NCBI GenBank assembly: GCA_002352425.1
Contig: DEIK01000006.1
Coordinates: 1-7,905 of the forward strand
DNA from: Rhodobacteraceae bacterium UBA2776
GTDB lineage: Bacteria; Pseudomonadota; Alphaproteobacteria; Rhodobacterales; Rhodobacteraceae
Length of the DNA: 7,905 nucleotides
Direction: 5' to 3'
Below the pieces are notes generated by a model. The model worked only from the letters and a program-made list of their open reading frames with translations. It did no database searches and was not told where the DNA came from. Both the position numbers and the translations under genes were made by a program. Of this stretch, positions 1-6,684 are shown one piece after another. Every line of letters begins with the position of its first letter. Position 1 is the stretch's first letter.

Positions 1-797
1 CCGCCATTCAACAAGGCAATCAACCCGGTGCCGAATGCGCCAACGGCCGCGCCTTCGGTCGGGGTGAACACGCCACCATAAATACCACCAACGACAGCAA
101 CGAAAACCACCAGCACTGGCCAGACATCCAGCAATGCACGGATCCGTTCACTGTAAGGCACGCGTTCGCGTACACCTGCGGATTCGGGGTAGAGGCGCAC
201 ATATATCGAGATCACGATGACATATCCAAGGGCTGCCAATAGGCCAGGAACGAAAGCCGCTAGAAACAGTTTAGCGATGTTTTGCTCGGTCAGGATCGCG
301 TAAATCACCAACACAACAGAGGGCGGGATCAAGATGCCCAAGGTGCCACCAGCCGCCAAGGTTGCGGTTGAGAAGCCGCCAGCATAGCCGTATTTTTTCA
401 ACTCGGGCAGGGCAACGCGGCTCATTGTGGCAGCGGTGGCCAAGGACGATCCACAGATCGCACCAAAGCCCGCGCAAGCCCCGATCGAGGCCATAGCAAC
501 GCCACCTTTTCGGTGGCCCAAAAAACTCTCGGCTGCCTTGAACAAGGCCTGTGACATGCCGCCCAGCGTTGCGAAATGGCCCATCAGCAAAAACAGCGGT
601 ACGATGGTGAGCGAATAGCTGGAGAAGGTCGTAAAGACCTCGGATTTTAGACGTGCGAAGGGGATCGTTGTGTCACCAGTGACAAAAATCAGCCCAACGA
701 GACCCGCCAAAAACATTGCGAGACCAATCGGTACCCGCAAAAAGATCAACATCATCAGGGCCGGAAACGACCATATGCCAATTGCAATATCACTCAA
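1..797 (-). CDS. TRAP transporter large permease (DctM family), C-terminus beyond window
   Basis: This is the large integral-membrane subunit of a tripartite ATP-independent periplasmic (TRAP) transporter. In this family the subunit forms the ion-coupled translocation pathway in the inner membrane. About 265 codons are open from 797 to the left edge; the family is usually about 425 residues, so the C-terminal third is outside. Visible landmarks are an N-terminal hydrophobic segment beginning LSDIAIGIWSFPAL, the PLFLLMG motif near residues 67-73, the signature GFGAICGSSLATAATMSR near 110-127, and LGILIPPSVVLVIYA further on. The start is most likely TTG at 797-795, overlapping the small-permease stop by 4 nt (TTGA). 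The alternative ATG at codon 15 would cut into the first membrane segment. The gene is translationally coupled to the small permease and is third in the operon. The substrate cannot be read from the sequence. Confidence 0.95.
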   Translation of the reverse strand, partial: MSDIAIGIWSFPALMMLIFLRVPIGLAMFLAGLVGLIFVTGDTTIPFARLKSEVFTTFSSYSLTIVPLFLLMGHFATLGGMSQALFKAAESFLGHRKGGVAMASIGACAGFGAICGSSLATAATMSRVALPELKKYGYAGGFSTATLAAGGTLGILIPPSVVLVIYAILTEQNIAKLFLAAFVPGLLAALGYVIVISIYVRLYPESAGVRERVPYSERIRALLDVWPVLVVFVAVVGGIYGGVFTPTEGAAVGAFGTGLIALLNG

Positions 798-1378
798 TGT
801 TCTGCACCCATTTCCGAGGGGATCAAGGACCGACCCATTACCACTTCGCGCAACCGCGTTATGGCCATGTATACCCCAACAATGGCAGCGGCGACCGCGC
901 CAACAAGGCTAAGGGCATAGGCCCACCATAGGGGAAATTCGATTAAGAATGTGGTTGTGCCTGCCCGCATTTTGCTTTGCATGCCCGAGAACAACTGCAC
1001 CGCAATCAGCAACAGTACAAAGGCAAAGGCCACCTCGGACAACATCCGCAACACACGGTTCACCTTTGTGGGCAGCTTGGAGGTAAAGATATCAACCGTG
1101 GCATGGCCACCGGTGATCTGGCACAATGGTAAAAAGGAAAAAATGGCAAAGGCGACACCCGTCTCGATCAGCTCAAAGTCGCCGTTCACAGGACCAACGC
1201 CCAGATCAAGGAAAAACTGGCCAAGCCCTGACATCATGTCATTGCTGACCATGTAGTGGAAAACCCCATTTAACTCGCGTCCAATAATGGATGTGCAGGT
1301 CAAAAACACCAAAGCCGTCAACATTACGCCGCCCATGTAGGCCATCACACGCGATAGCCCAAGAAAGAAACTGTGCAT
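794..1378 (-). CDS. TRAP transporter small permease (DctQ family)
   Basis: This 194-residue inner-membrane protein pairs with the large permease and docks the solute-binding protein. Four hydrophobic segments are visible at about residues 12-32, 72-88, 112-131 and 150-172, as expected for DctQ. The hallmarks are GREL at 33-36 just after the first helix and, after the second, a GGHATVDIF stretch at 90-98, which corresponds to the conserved G-H-V-D region of the family. The loop between helices 1 and 2 is somewhat long. The ATG at 1378 is preceded by a purine-rich GGGAGGG about 8 nt upstream, supporting this start. The stop overlaps the large-permease start by 4 nt. The gap to the upstream solute-binding-protein gene is 88 nt and contains a strong hairpin. 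Confidence 0.95.
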   Translation of the reverse strand: MHSFFLGLSRVMAYMGGVMLTALVFLTCTSIIGRELNGVFHYMVSNDMMSGLGQFFLDLGVGPVNGDFELIETGVAFAIFSFLPLCQITGGHATVDIFTSKLPTKVNRVLRMLSEVAFAFVLLLIAVQLFSGMQSKMRAGTTTFLIEFPLWWAYALSLVGAVAAAIVGVYMAITRLREVVMGRSLIPSEMGAEH

Positions 1379-1416
1379 CCCCCTTTCCCTCCCCGGAAAG
1401 TCACCGCGTATAAGAA

Positions 1417-1445
1417 GGCTGCGGCAGGTTCACCCCGCCGCAGCC
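1417..1445 (-). promoter_or_regulatory. Intercistronic hairpin between binding-protein and permease genes
   Basis: A perfect 9-bp inverted repeat, GGCTGCGGC (1417-1425) and GCCGCAGCC (1437-1445), encloses an 11-nt loop in the 88-nt gap after the solute-binding-protein stop. On the transcribed (minus) strand the stem is followed by only a short, broken T-rich run (TTCTTAT), so it is at best a partial terminator. Hairpins in this position of transporter operons are known to protect the upstream message and attenuate read-through. That would give more binding protein than membrane subunits. The structure is seen directly; the role is inferred. Confidence 0.65.
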
Positions 1446-1466
1446 CGTATCATGTCACGAGGCTTT

Positions 1467-2522
1467 TTACTGCATTGCAGTGTATTCGGCCATCAATGCT
1501 TTTGCTTCGTCAATCAGTGCCTGACCGTCAAGACCTTTGGTCGCCAGATCGTCGATCCAGGCTTGGTAGATCGGTGCAACAACCGGACCCCATTCAGCAG
1601 CCGCTGTGGCCTCATCAATGGTGATAATGTTGTTGCCCAAGTCGACAGCGATTTGACGTGCAGGTCCATCTGAGTCTGCTTGTGTGCCACCAGCAAAGAC
1701 CGAGAAATCAAGACCGGAGTTTTTATCAATCACGGCTTTCAGATCGTCTGGCAGGTTGTTGTATGAATCGTTGTTCATCACCAGAACGAAAGTCAGCGTG
1801 TAAAGGGCTGGGCCTTCAAACTCGGTGTGGTTTCCAACCAACTCAGAAACCTTCAACGCGCTAGTCACTTCCCAAGGGATAGTTGTTCCGTCGATCACAC
1901 CTTTTGACAGACCCTCGGAAACGGCTGGAACTGGCATGCCAACAGGTGTCGCGCCAACGGCTTCCAAAAGTTGGTTCACAAGACGCGAACCACCGCGAAT
2001 TTTCATGCCTTCAAGGTCAGCAGGTGAATTCACAGGATCAGCCGTGTGGAACAGGCCTGGACCGTGGACCCAAGTGCCTAGCATGTGGGTGTCTTTGAAC
2101 TGGGTATCTTTCATGCCACTTTCGAACATTTTCCAATAGGCATAGGACGCAGCGCGTGCATCTGAGACCATAAAGGGCAGCTCGAACACTTCTGTGGATG
2201 GGAAACGGCCAGGCGTATAACCAACAACCGTCCAAGCAATGTCGATCACACCGTCTGAGATTTGGTCATAGAGTTCGGGTGGCGAGCCACCCAACGACAT
2301 TGACGCATAACGCTCAACTTTGATCCGGCCATTGGAATCGGCTTCGACATTGTCGGCCCAAACGTCCAGAACCAATTTAGGCACGTTGGCTTGTGCTGGT
2401 AAAAAGTGCTCCAGCTTCAGTGTAACTTCTTGAGCTGACGCAGCTATCGCACCAAAGCCAGTGGCCATAGCCGCAACCGCGGCACCGCCAATAAAGCAAA
2501 ACAGTCCTCTTCTCTTAAACAT
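1467..2522 (-). CDS. TRAP transporter solute-binding protein (DctP family)
   Basis: This 351-residue periplasmic binding protein captures the substrate for the TRAP permeases. Residues 1-30 form a Sec signal peptide: a positive MFKRR start, an Ala/Gly-rich hydrophobic core, and cleavage predicted after ASA at 30, before QEV. The mature domain shows DctP landmarks. These are an early HFLPAQANVP stretch (39-48), IDIAWTVVGYTPGRFP (93-108) lining the cleft, and MKIRGGSR at 173-180, where the conserved arginine (R176) is expected to clamp a substrate carboxylate. GTTIPWEV at 212-219 follows. Length and motif order are normal. A GGGAGG ribosome-binding site (2530-2535) lies 7 nt before the ATG. The gene is first in the operon. 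The substrate is unknown; the arginine suggests an organic acid, and the neighbourhood suggests an acylated amino compound. Confidence 0.95.
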   Translation of the reverse strand: MFKRRGLFCFIGGAAVAAMATGFGAIAASAQEVTLKLEHFLPAQANVPKLVLDVWADNVEADSNGRIKVERYASMSLGGSPPELYDQISDGVIDIAWTVVGYTPGRFPSTEVFELPFMVSDARAASYAYWKMFESGMKDTQFKDTHMLGTWVHGPGLFHTADPVNSPADLEGMKIRGGSRLVNQLLEAVGATPVGMPVPAVSEGLSKGVIDGTTIPWEVTSALKVSELVGNHTEFEGPALYTLTFVLVMNNDSYNNLPDDLKAVIDKNSGLDFSVFAGGTQADSDGPARQIAVDLGNNIITIDEATAAAEWGPVVAPIYQAWIDDLATKGLDGQALIDEAKALMAEYTAMQ

Positions 2523-2568
2523 TATTATTCCTCCCTAGAATATTAAATACATCGTCCTTCAAACGTGC

Positions 2569-2598
2569 ATTATAGTGCCCATTAGTACACCATATGCA
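2569..2598 (-). promoter_or_regulatory. Candidate sigma-70 promoter of TRAP operon
   Basis: Read on the minus strand, a perfect TATAAT occurs at 2574-2569. A weak -35 candidate, TGCATA (2598-2593), lies 18 nt upstream; it matches TTGACA at only three positions. The predicted start of transcription is near 2562, giving a leader of about 40 nt that ends in a good ribosome-binding site. The poor -35 would suit an activated or regulated promoter. The -10 is seen directly; its use is inferred. Confidence 0.4.
2583..2592. promoter_or_regulatory. Candidate operator dyad in TRAP promoter spacer
   Basis: On the minus strand TGGTGTACTA forms an imperfect dyad (half-sites T-R-G-T and A-C-Y-A) lying exactly between the candidate -35 and -10. 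The pattern resembles half-sites bound by GntR/FadR-type regulators. An adjoining 8-bp perfect palindrome, TATGCATA, lies at 2593-2600. A protein bound here would block the promoter. No GntR gene is present in the window, so the assignment is weak. Confidence 0.25.
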
Positions 2599-2838
2599 TA
2601 ATACTGCAAGCTGCTTTAGGCCCGATACCGCAACTTTTCTGGTAGTTCCGGCCGCTGGATTGATCAGCCAAGGCTCACCTACAACAGCCATGGGTCGAGA
2701 TCCCCCCGCGATCCCATTGTGATTCAAGAACTTTTATTCAACCCTAACTATAGCAAGGATACCGCTATGGTAAAATTAAAACTGGGGGAAAGCTTTGGGC
2801 GCGGGGTTTGCCCTCCGCGGATTCAGCCGCATGGTCGC

Positions 2839-2861
2839 CGCACCTATCCGCTATAGGTGCG
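2839..2861. repeat. Perfect inverted repeat at end of LysR remnant
   Basis: CGCACCTAT (2839-2847) and ATAGGTGCG (2853-2861) form a 9-bp perfect stem with a 5-nt loop, spanning the ancestral stop codon of the LysR remnant (TAG read on the minus strand, 2846-2844). No T-run follows on either strand, so it is not a canonical intrinsic terminator. It could be a Rho-type pause, a remnant terminator stem, or chance. Confidence 0.4.
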
Positions 2862-3400
2862 CTGGGTCAGCGGGATTTTGGAAATACTGTCTTTCAGGCA
2901 TTTGATGGTCAGTGCCTCGGCAGGGTTCAGCCGCTTTTGGGATTGGTCACCATATAGATGCCCACCGCTGCCGGTTTTTTATAGGGCGGCAGACGCCACA
3001 ACAACCCGTCCCTCACGTCGCGCTCGACCACATGCACGGGCAGCGGCCCGATCCCCAGGCCGCTAACAATCATCCGCTGAACCTCTTCCAGTTGGCTGGA
3101 TTTGCCTATGATCCAGATCGTATTGTCGGCGCAATAGGGCGACGGGACGCAGCGCATCGTTCAAATCATCAGCGTCGAATGACACCGCATCCAATCCACT
3201 TAGATCGTTCATCTTTAGATCTTTGCGCCCAAACAAAGGGGGCCGAGGGCCACAGAACAGGCCGAAAAACTCGCGGTAGATAACTTTGTAATTCAGATCC
3301 GGCAAACGTCTGTTCACAAGACAAATCCCAAAGCTGGCGTTCTTTTCCTGAATGTGTTGGGCGACCACGGCGTAGGTCTTTGACCTCATCGGTGTTTGCA
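2844..3400 (-). pseudogene. LysR-family regulator remnant (effector-binding half only, frameshifted)
   Basis: Three minus-strand fragments read in order as the C-terminal effector-binding domain of a LysR-type regulator. The first, about 3370-3110, contains NASFGICLVNRRLPDLN followed by YREFFGLFCGPRPPLFGR. The second, about 3110-2930, contains SSQLEEVQRMIVSGLGIGP and then LLWRLPPYKKP. The third, about 2930-2844, begins LNPAEALTIKCLK and ends at TAG. A one-base shift separates the first two near 3107-3112, and another separates the last two near 2929-2935. Together they make about 170 residues; family members are about 300. The N-terminal helix-turn-helix region is not recognisable, and the space it would need (to about 3745) is occupied by a CoA-transferase remnant on the other strand. 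One minus-strand frame at about 3465-3390 contains EAGKRRLAG, faintly like the post-helix region of LysR, but this may be chance. The regulator cannot bind DNA as it stands. It presumably once controlled the divergent plus-strand catabolic genes. Confidence 0.8.
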
Positions 3401-3519
3401 GCACGCGCAGTATCGCCCGCCAGCCGCCGCTTGCCAGCTTCCATGAAGTCCTTTGACCCGACGCGTCTGTTGGCTTTGCGTTGTATTTTCCGCAGTTTTC
3501 GACCACCAAAGGGCAACCC

Positions 3520-3938
3520 GGTGTCTACGTCCAGAACTTGTGGATTAATCCTGCCCAACGCGGCAATCGTATCGATCAACAACTGTTGCTTGGCGCTTTT
3601 CGGGTTTCGATGCGTGGTGATCTGGCCAATTAGAAAATCCCCGGCCTGTTCGCGCCGGGTGCAGGCGGCGGTATGGAACTGGCGCAAAAGCCAAACAGGT
3701 CATCGTGTTGACCACCCATACGGATCGCAAAGGACGCTCAAAACTGGTGGAAGACTACACCCTACCGCTGACCGCGCGCCGTTGCGTGATCCACCTGTTC
3801 ACTGATATGGCAGTTATTGATATCACACCCATCGGCTTTGCTTTGTGCGAGATAGCGCAGGGGTTGAGTACAGATGATGTCCTCAATGCCACCGACGCGC
3901 CGCTGCATATTCCAAGCGGCGAAATTCCAACCTTTTAA
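3520..3938 (+). pseudogene. 3-oxoacid CoA-transferase subunit B remnant
   Basis: The intact family enzyme, a heterodimer of subunits A and B, moves CoA from succinyl-CoA or acetyl-CoA to a 3-oxoacid. The recognisable part starts near 3590 with GAFRVSMRGDLAN, where functional members have roughly LGALQVS then GDLAN. An in-frame TAG follows at 3631-3633. Next come KIPGLFAPGAGGGMELA, a one-base loss in the A-run at 3685-3690, and KAKQVIVLTTHTDRKGRSK. The frame then continues KLVEDYTLPLTARRCV, TDMAVIDITP and a normal-looking C-terminus ending in TAA. Between about 3520 and 3585 the frame has GVYVQNL and RGNRID. These weakly resemble the N-terminal NLGIG region and the R-G-G-x-I-D segment of the family, which would imply a large internal deletion. 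The left limit is therefore uncertain. No subunit A gene is present. The active-site glutamate region of subunit B is not seen. Confidence 0.82.
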
Positions 3939-3950
3939 GAGGGCTTGATC

Positions 3951-4583
3951 ATGGATGATACCACCAAAACCCAGATCATGCAGGCCGTTGATACCCGCTT
4001 TGGCGATGCGGTTGAGTTCCTATCCGAACTAACGACACACCCCTCCACACGTGGCAACAAACAATCCGCCCAGACATTTATGGCGGATGCCCTACAGAGT
4101 CGCGGTTACGAGGTAGATTGCTGGCAGATCGACGTGGACGACATCGCCCACATGCCCGGATTTTCGCCGGCGATTGGTGCTTACGATGACGCCGCCAAGC
4201 GCGAGGTCGAAGAGGTGTTGCAGCAAGCCGCCCAGCAAAATGATTTTCTGCGCAACAACCAACCCGAAATCATCTACCACGGGTTTCAGGCCGAAGGCTA
4301 CGCGCTCAGCGACGACACTTCCAAAAGCGCGGGCAGCGCCATCAGCGCATTGGAAAGCGCACATACCGCAGTGACAGGGACCGACCTGAACAAGCTCGCG
4401 ATCACCGCCACCACGGACGCACGGCTTTTCGGGCTGTATGCCAATACACCCGCCTTGGTCTATGGGCCAAAGGCCGAAGCGATTCACGGATTTAACGAAC
4501 GTGTTGATCTGGAAAGCACGCGCCGTGTCACCCAAACCACCGCATTGTTTATTGCGCGTTGGTGCGGTCTTGAAACCCTTTAA
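3951..4583 (+). pseudogene. M20-family peptidase/deacylase with large in-frame deletion
   Basis: The open frame of 210 codons joins the two ends of an ArgE/DapE-type M20 metallohydrolase, a family that cleaves N-acyl amino acids and is normally about 420 residues. Residues 1-80 match the N-terminal helix region, with the FLSELTTHPSTRGN stretch near 24-36. From about residue 81 (AAKREVEEVL) it continues directly with the C-terminal part: GFQAEGYAL, ITATTDARLFGLYANTPA (151-168) and EAIHGFNERVDLES (176-189). The latter carries the C-terminal metal-ligand histidine H179. The segment between, which should hold the H-x-D, the GRG..DMKGG region and the Glu-Glu pair, is missing, so the metal centre cannot form. 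The fusion stays in frame and has no stop. The ATG at 3951 is chosen over the TTG six bases upstream because an AGAGG site precedes it. A shortened protein may still be made, but no activity is expected. Confidence 0.85.
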
Positions 4584-4609
4584 TTGAACTTTGAAAGAAA
4601 GCACAAGAA

Positions 4610-5662
4610 ATGCGCCAAGCCGTTATCGTTTCGACCGCCCGCACCCCGATTGCCAAAGCCTATCGCGGCGCATTCAACAACCTGGCGGGGCGAAGTTGAG
4701 GACCTGACGCTGGGCTGCCGGACAGCGTTGCCGGTGCGACGATTGATCGGCAGTGCGCCTCGGATCTGTCCGCAATTTCGATTGCAGCAGGGCAGGTCGT
4801 GAACGAAGGGGTCGATGTGGCAACTGCGGGCGGGTTAGACTCAATTTCGCTGGCGCAAAACCCGCATTGGAACGGGCATCGCTACAAGGATGACGCCGTT
4901 ACGAGCGCCTATTACATGCCGATGATCGAGACCGCCGAAGTGGTCGCCAAACGCTATGGTATTTCACGCACCGCCCAAGATGAATACGCGTTGCAAAGCC
5001 AACAACGCACCCATGCAGCCCAAAAAGCCGGGCTATTCAATAACGAAATCACTCCCGTTGAGGCGCTGCAAATCATCACAGACAAATCCAGCGGCGACAC
5101 CAGTGAGGTCAGCGTCACCTTGACCACTGATGAATGCAATCGTCCGACAACAACACTGGATGGATTGAACAGCCTTAAACCGGTTTTGGGCAGGGGCACC
5201 AGCATCACCGCAGGGAATGACAGCCAACTTTCGGACGGGGCGTCGACCTGTGTGATCATGGAGGCCGCCGAGGCCGCACGGCGCGGTTTATCGCCCTTGG
5301 GGGCATATTTTGGCATGGCTGTTGCTGGTTGCGCGCCCGACGAAATGGGCATTGGCCCGGTGTTTGCTATCCCACGTCTGTTGGAACGTCATGGTCTTGC
5401 CATTGACGATATAGGGCTTTGGGAAATCAACGAGGCCTTTGCCTCGCAACTGCTCTATTGTCGCGATAGGTTGGGCATTCCCGATGACCGTCTGAATGTA
5501 AACGGTGGCGCTATCTCCATTGGCCATCCTTATGGTATGAGTGGGACACGTATGGTCGGACACGCCTTGATTGAGGGGCGTCGGCGTGGCGTTAAACATG
5601 TGGTGATCTCGATGTGCGTTGGCGGCGGCCAGGGTACAGCGGGACTGTTTGAGGTGCTATAA
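4610..5662 (+). pseudogene. Acetyl-CoA acetyltransferase-type thiolase, disrupted near N-terminus
   Basis: Intact members are about 390-residue thiolases that cleave 3-oxoacyl-CoA, or the reverse. The ATG at 4610 opens MRQAVIVSTARTPIAKAYRG, a typical thiolase start, but a deletion after FNNLAG shifts the frame into a TGA at 4697-4699. A second fragment, GEVEDLTLGC, lies in another frame (about 4692-4718). After a second deletion the original frame resumes at about 4712 and runs to TAA at 5662. The nucleophile cysteine lies in TIDRQCASDL (codon 4754-4756), where family members have G in place of D. An internal GTG at 4799 could give 287 residues, but they start after that cysteine. The rest is well preserved: TAGNDSQLSDGAS, NEAFA, the histidine of IGHPYGMSG, and the second cysteine of SMCVGGGQG. 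The D in TAGND is also unusual for the family. The TAA overlaps the next start by one base. Confidence 0.88.
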
Positions 5663-6684
5663 TGAAAGCCATTGTTGATCCGCGCCAATCTGCGCATGAC
5701 CCAAAGCATTCGCTGTTGAATGGCAAACCGATGCAATGTCGCGAAAAGCCCGAGCGCCTCGCCGTGTTGCAAAGTGCTGCCGAGGGTGCAGGGTGTGAAT
5801 TTTGCGAACCCGTCGATCACGGCATGGCCCCGATCGCGGCGATCCACACCCCCGAATACTTGAGCTTTTTGAACAGCATTCACAGCCGGTGGTCACAGCT
5901 CGAAAATGCCTCGGACGAGGTGATCCCAAATGTGCATCCCGCCAACCGGAATTGCTCGTATCCCAGCAGCCCCGTTGGTCAAGCCGGATATCATCAGGCC
6001 GACACTGCCTGCCCGATCGGCCCGCACACATGGGACGCCGCCTATTGGTCGGCGCAAACCGCATTAACAGGGGCCGAGATGGTGATTGACGGGGCCGACC
6101 AGACCTATGCGTTGTGCCGCCCACCAGGTCATCACGCCTTTGCCGATCAGGCCGGTGGGTTTTGTTATTTGAACAACGCCGCCATCGCCGCCCAACATCT
6201 GCTAGAGGCCGGAGGGCGTCCCGCCATTTTGGACATTGACGTACACCACGGCAACGGCACCCAAGGCATTTTTTATGAGCACAGTGACGTGTTGACCGTT
6301 TCGGTGCATTGCGATCCTGCTGGGTTGTATCCGTTTTTCTGGGGCCATGCGGATGAGCGTGGGCAGGGGGCTGGGCTGGGTTGCAATCTGAACCTGCCTT
6401 TGCCATTTGATGCTGGTGATGCTGCGTTTTTGTCGGCGCTGCAAACCGCGTTTGAACGCATTCGTTTGAACGGCACCGATGTATTGGTGGTCTCGGTTGG
6501 GTTGGACCCGCATGAGGGTGATCCGTTTCAGGCGTTGAAAGTCACAACCGGCGGGTTTGGCAAAATCGGCGCGGCCATCGCGGCCACCCAGTTGCCGACA
6601 CTGCACGTTCAGGAAGGCGGGTACCTGCAACCCGCGCTTGGCGCCAATTTGACCAGCTATTTGAACGGGGTGCAAAATTTGTGA
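5662..6684 (+). CDS. Histone deacetylase-family deacetylase / acetylpolyamine amidohydrolase-like
   Basis: This 340-residue zinc amidohydrolase of the arginase/HDAC fold probably removes acetyl groups from acetylated polyamines or related acetamido compounds in the cytoplasm. Length and motifs match bacterial acetylpolyamine amidohydrolases (about 341 residues). Catalytic residues are all visible: the histidine pair H157-H158 in RPPGHHAF; zinc ligands D193 and H195 in LDIDVHHGNGT; the third ligand D282 in SVGLDPHEGDPF; and the transition-state tyrosine Y321 in QEGGY. GYHQADTACPIGPHTW (109-124) and YPFFWGHADERGQG (223-236) are further family stretches near the substrate entrance. The ATG is preceded by GAGGTG 5 nt upstream, and the start overlaps the thiolase stop (TAATG). 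The next gene overlaps by 4 nt, so the enzyme is coupled to an amine-oxidising step. The exact substrate is not determined; a protein deacetylase role is less likely given the context. Confidence 0.92.
   Translation: MKAIVDPRQSAHDPKHSLLNGKPMQCREKPERLAVLQSAAEGAGCEFCEPVDHGMAPIAAIHTPEYLSFLNSIHSRWSQLENASDEVIPNVHPANRNCSYPSSPVGQAGYHQADTACPIGPHTWDAAYWSAQTALTGAEMVIDGADQTYALCRPPGHHAFADQAGGFCYLNNAAIAAQHLLEAGGRPAILDIDVHHGNGTQGIFYEHSDVLTVSVHCDPAGLYPFFWGHADERGQGAGLGCNLNLPLPFDAGDAAFLSALQTAFERIRLNGTDVLVVSVGLDPHEGDPFQALKVTTGGFGKIGAAIAATQLPTLHVQEGGYLQPALGANLTSYLNGVQNL

Larger units (their letters stand above)
2523..2843. other. Intergenic region upstream of TRAP operon
   Basis: About 320 nt without a credible gene lie between the TRAP operon and the LysR remnant. 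Short open frames here lack family resemblance. The part near the TRAP start is AT-rich and holds a candidate -10 box and a dyad (see separate entries). Further out, TACC (2760-2763) and GGTA (2769-2772) form a short dyad of the T-N11-A kind used by LysR regulators. It lies about 190 nt from the candidate -10, too far for a standard activator site. A GC-rich imperfect hairpin at 2800-2819 could end transcription coming from the LysR remnant, but no T-run follows directly. No tRNA or other RNA gene was recognised. Confidence 0.5.

Noticed and set aside
2515..2727. 70-codon minus-strand open frame overlapping the TRAP promoter
   Set aside because: No family resemblance; it overlaps the ribosome-binding site and start of the binding-protein gene, and reads like translated non-coding sequence.
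2760..2772. TACC-N5-GGTA dyad resembling a LysR T-N11-A box
   Set aside because: Too short to be significant alone and about 190 nt from the candidate TRAP -10; the adjacent LysR is non-functional.
2800..2819. GC-rich hairpin as an intrinsic terminator
   Set aside because: The stem has a bulge and the nearest T-rich run is well over ten bases away, so it does not meet the usual pattern.
3380..3805. 141-codon plus-strand open frame across the LysR/CoA-transferase junction
   Set aside because: From about 3590 it runs in a different frame from the CoA-transferase similarity. Its start (MKSFDPTRLLALR near 3443) is only vaguely like a CoA-transferase N-terminus and is not enough to call a gene.
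4092..4604. 170-codon minus-strand open frame opposite the M20 remnant
   Set aside because: No recognisable domain, and antisense to a clearly homologous M20 sequence.
4584..4612. TTGAAC as a promoter -35 before the thiolase remnant
   Set aside because: No acceptable -10 hexamer at 16-18 nt spacing.
4584..4802. 72-codon plus-strand open frame before the thiolase body
   Set aside because: Only the short GEVEDLTLGC piece is meaningful, and it belongs to the shifted middle of the thiolase remnant.
5657..6406. 249-codon minus-strand open frame opposite the deacetylase
   Set aside because: Arg/Pro/His-rich low-information translation that mirrors the well-supported deacetylase on the other strand; an antisense shadow.
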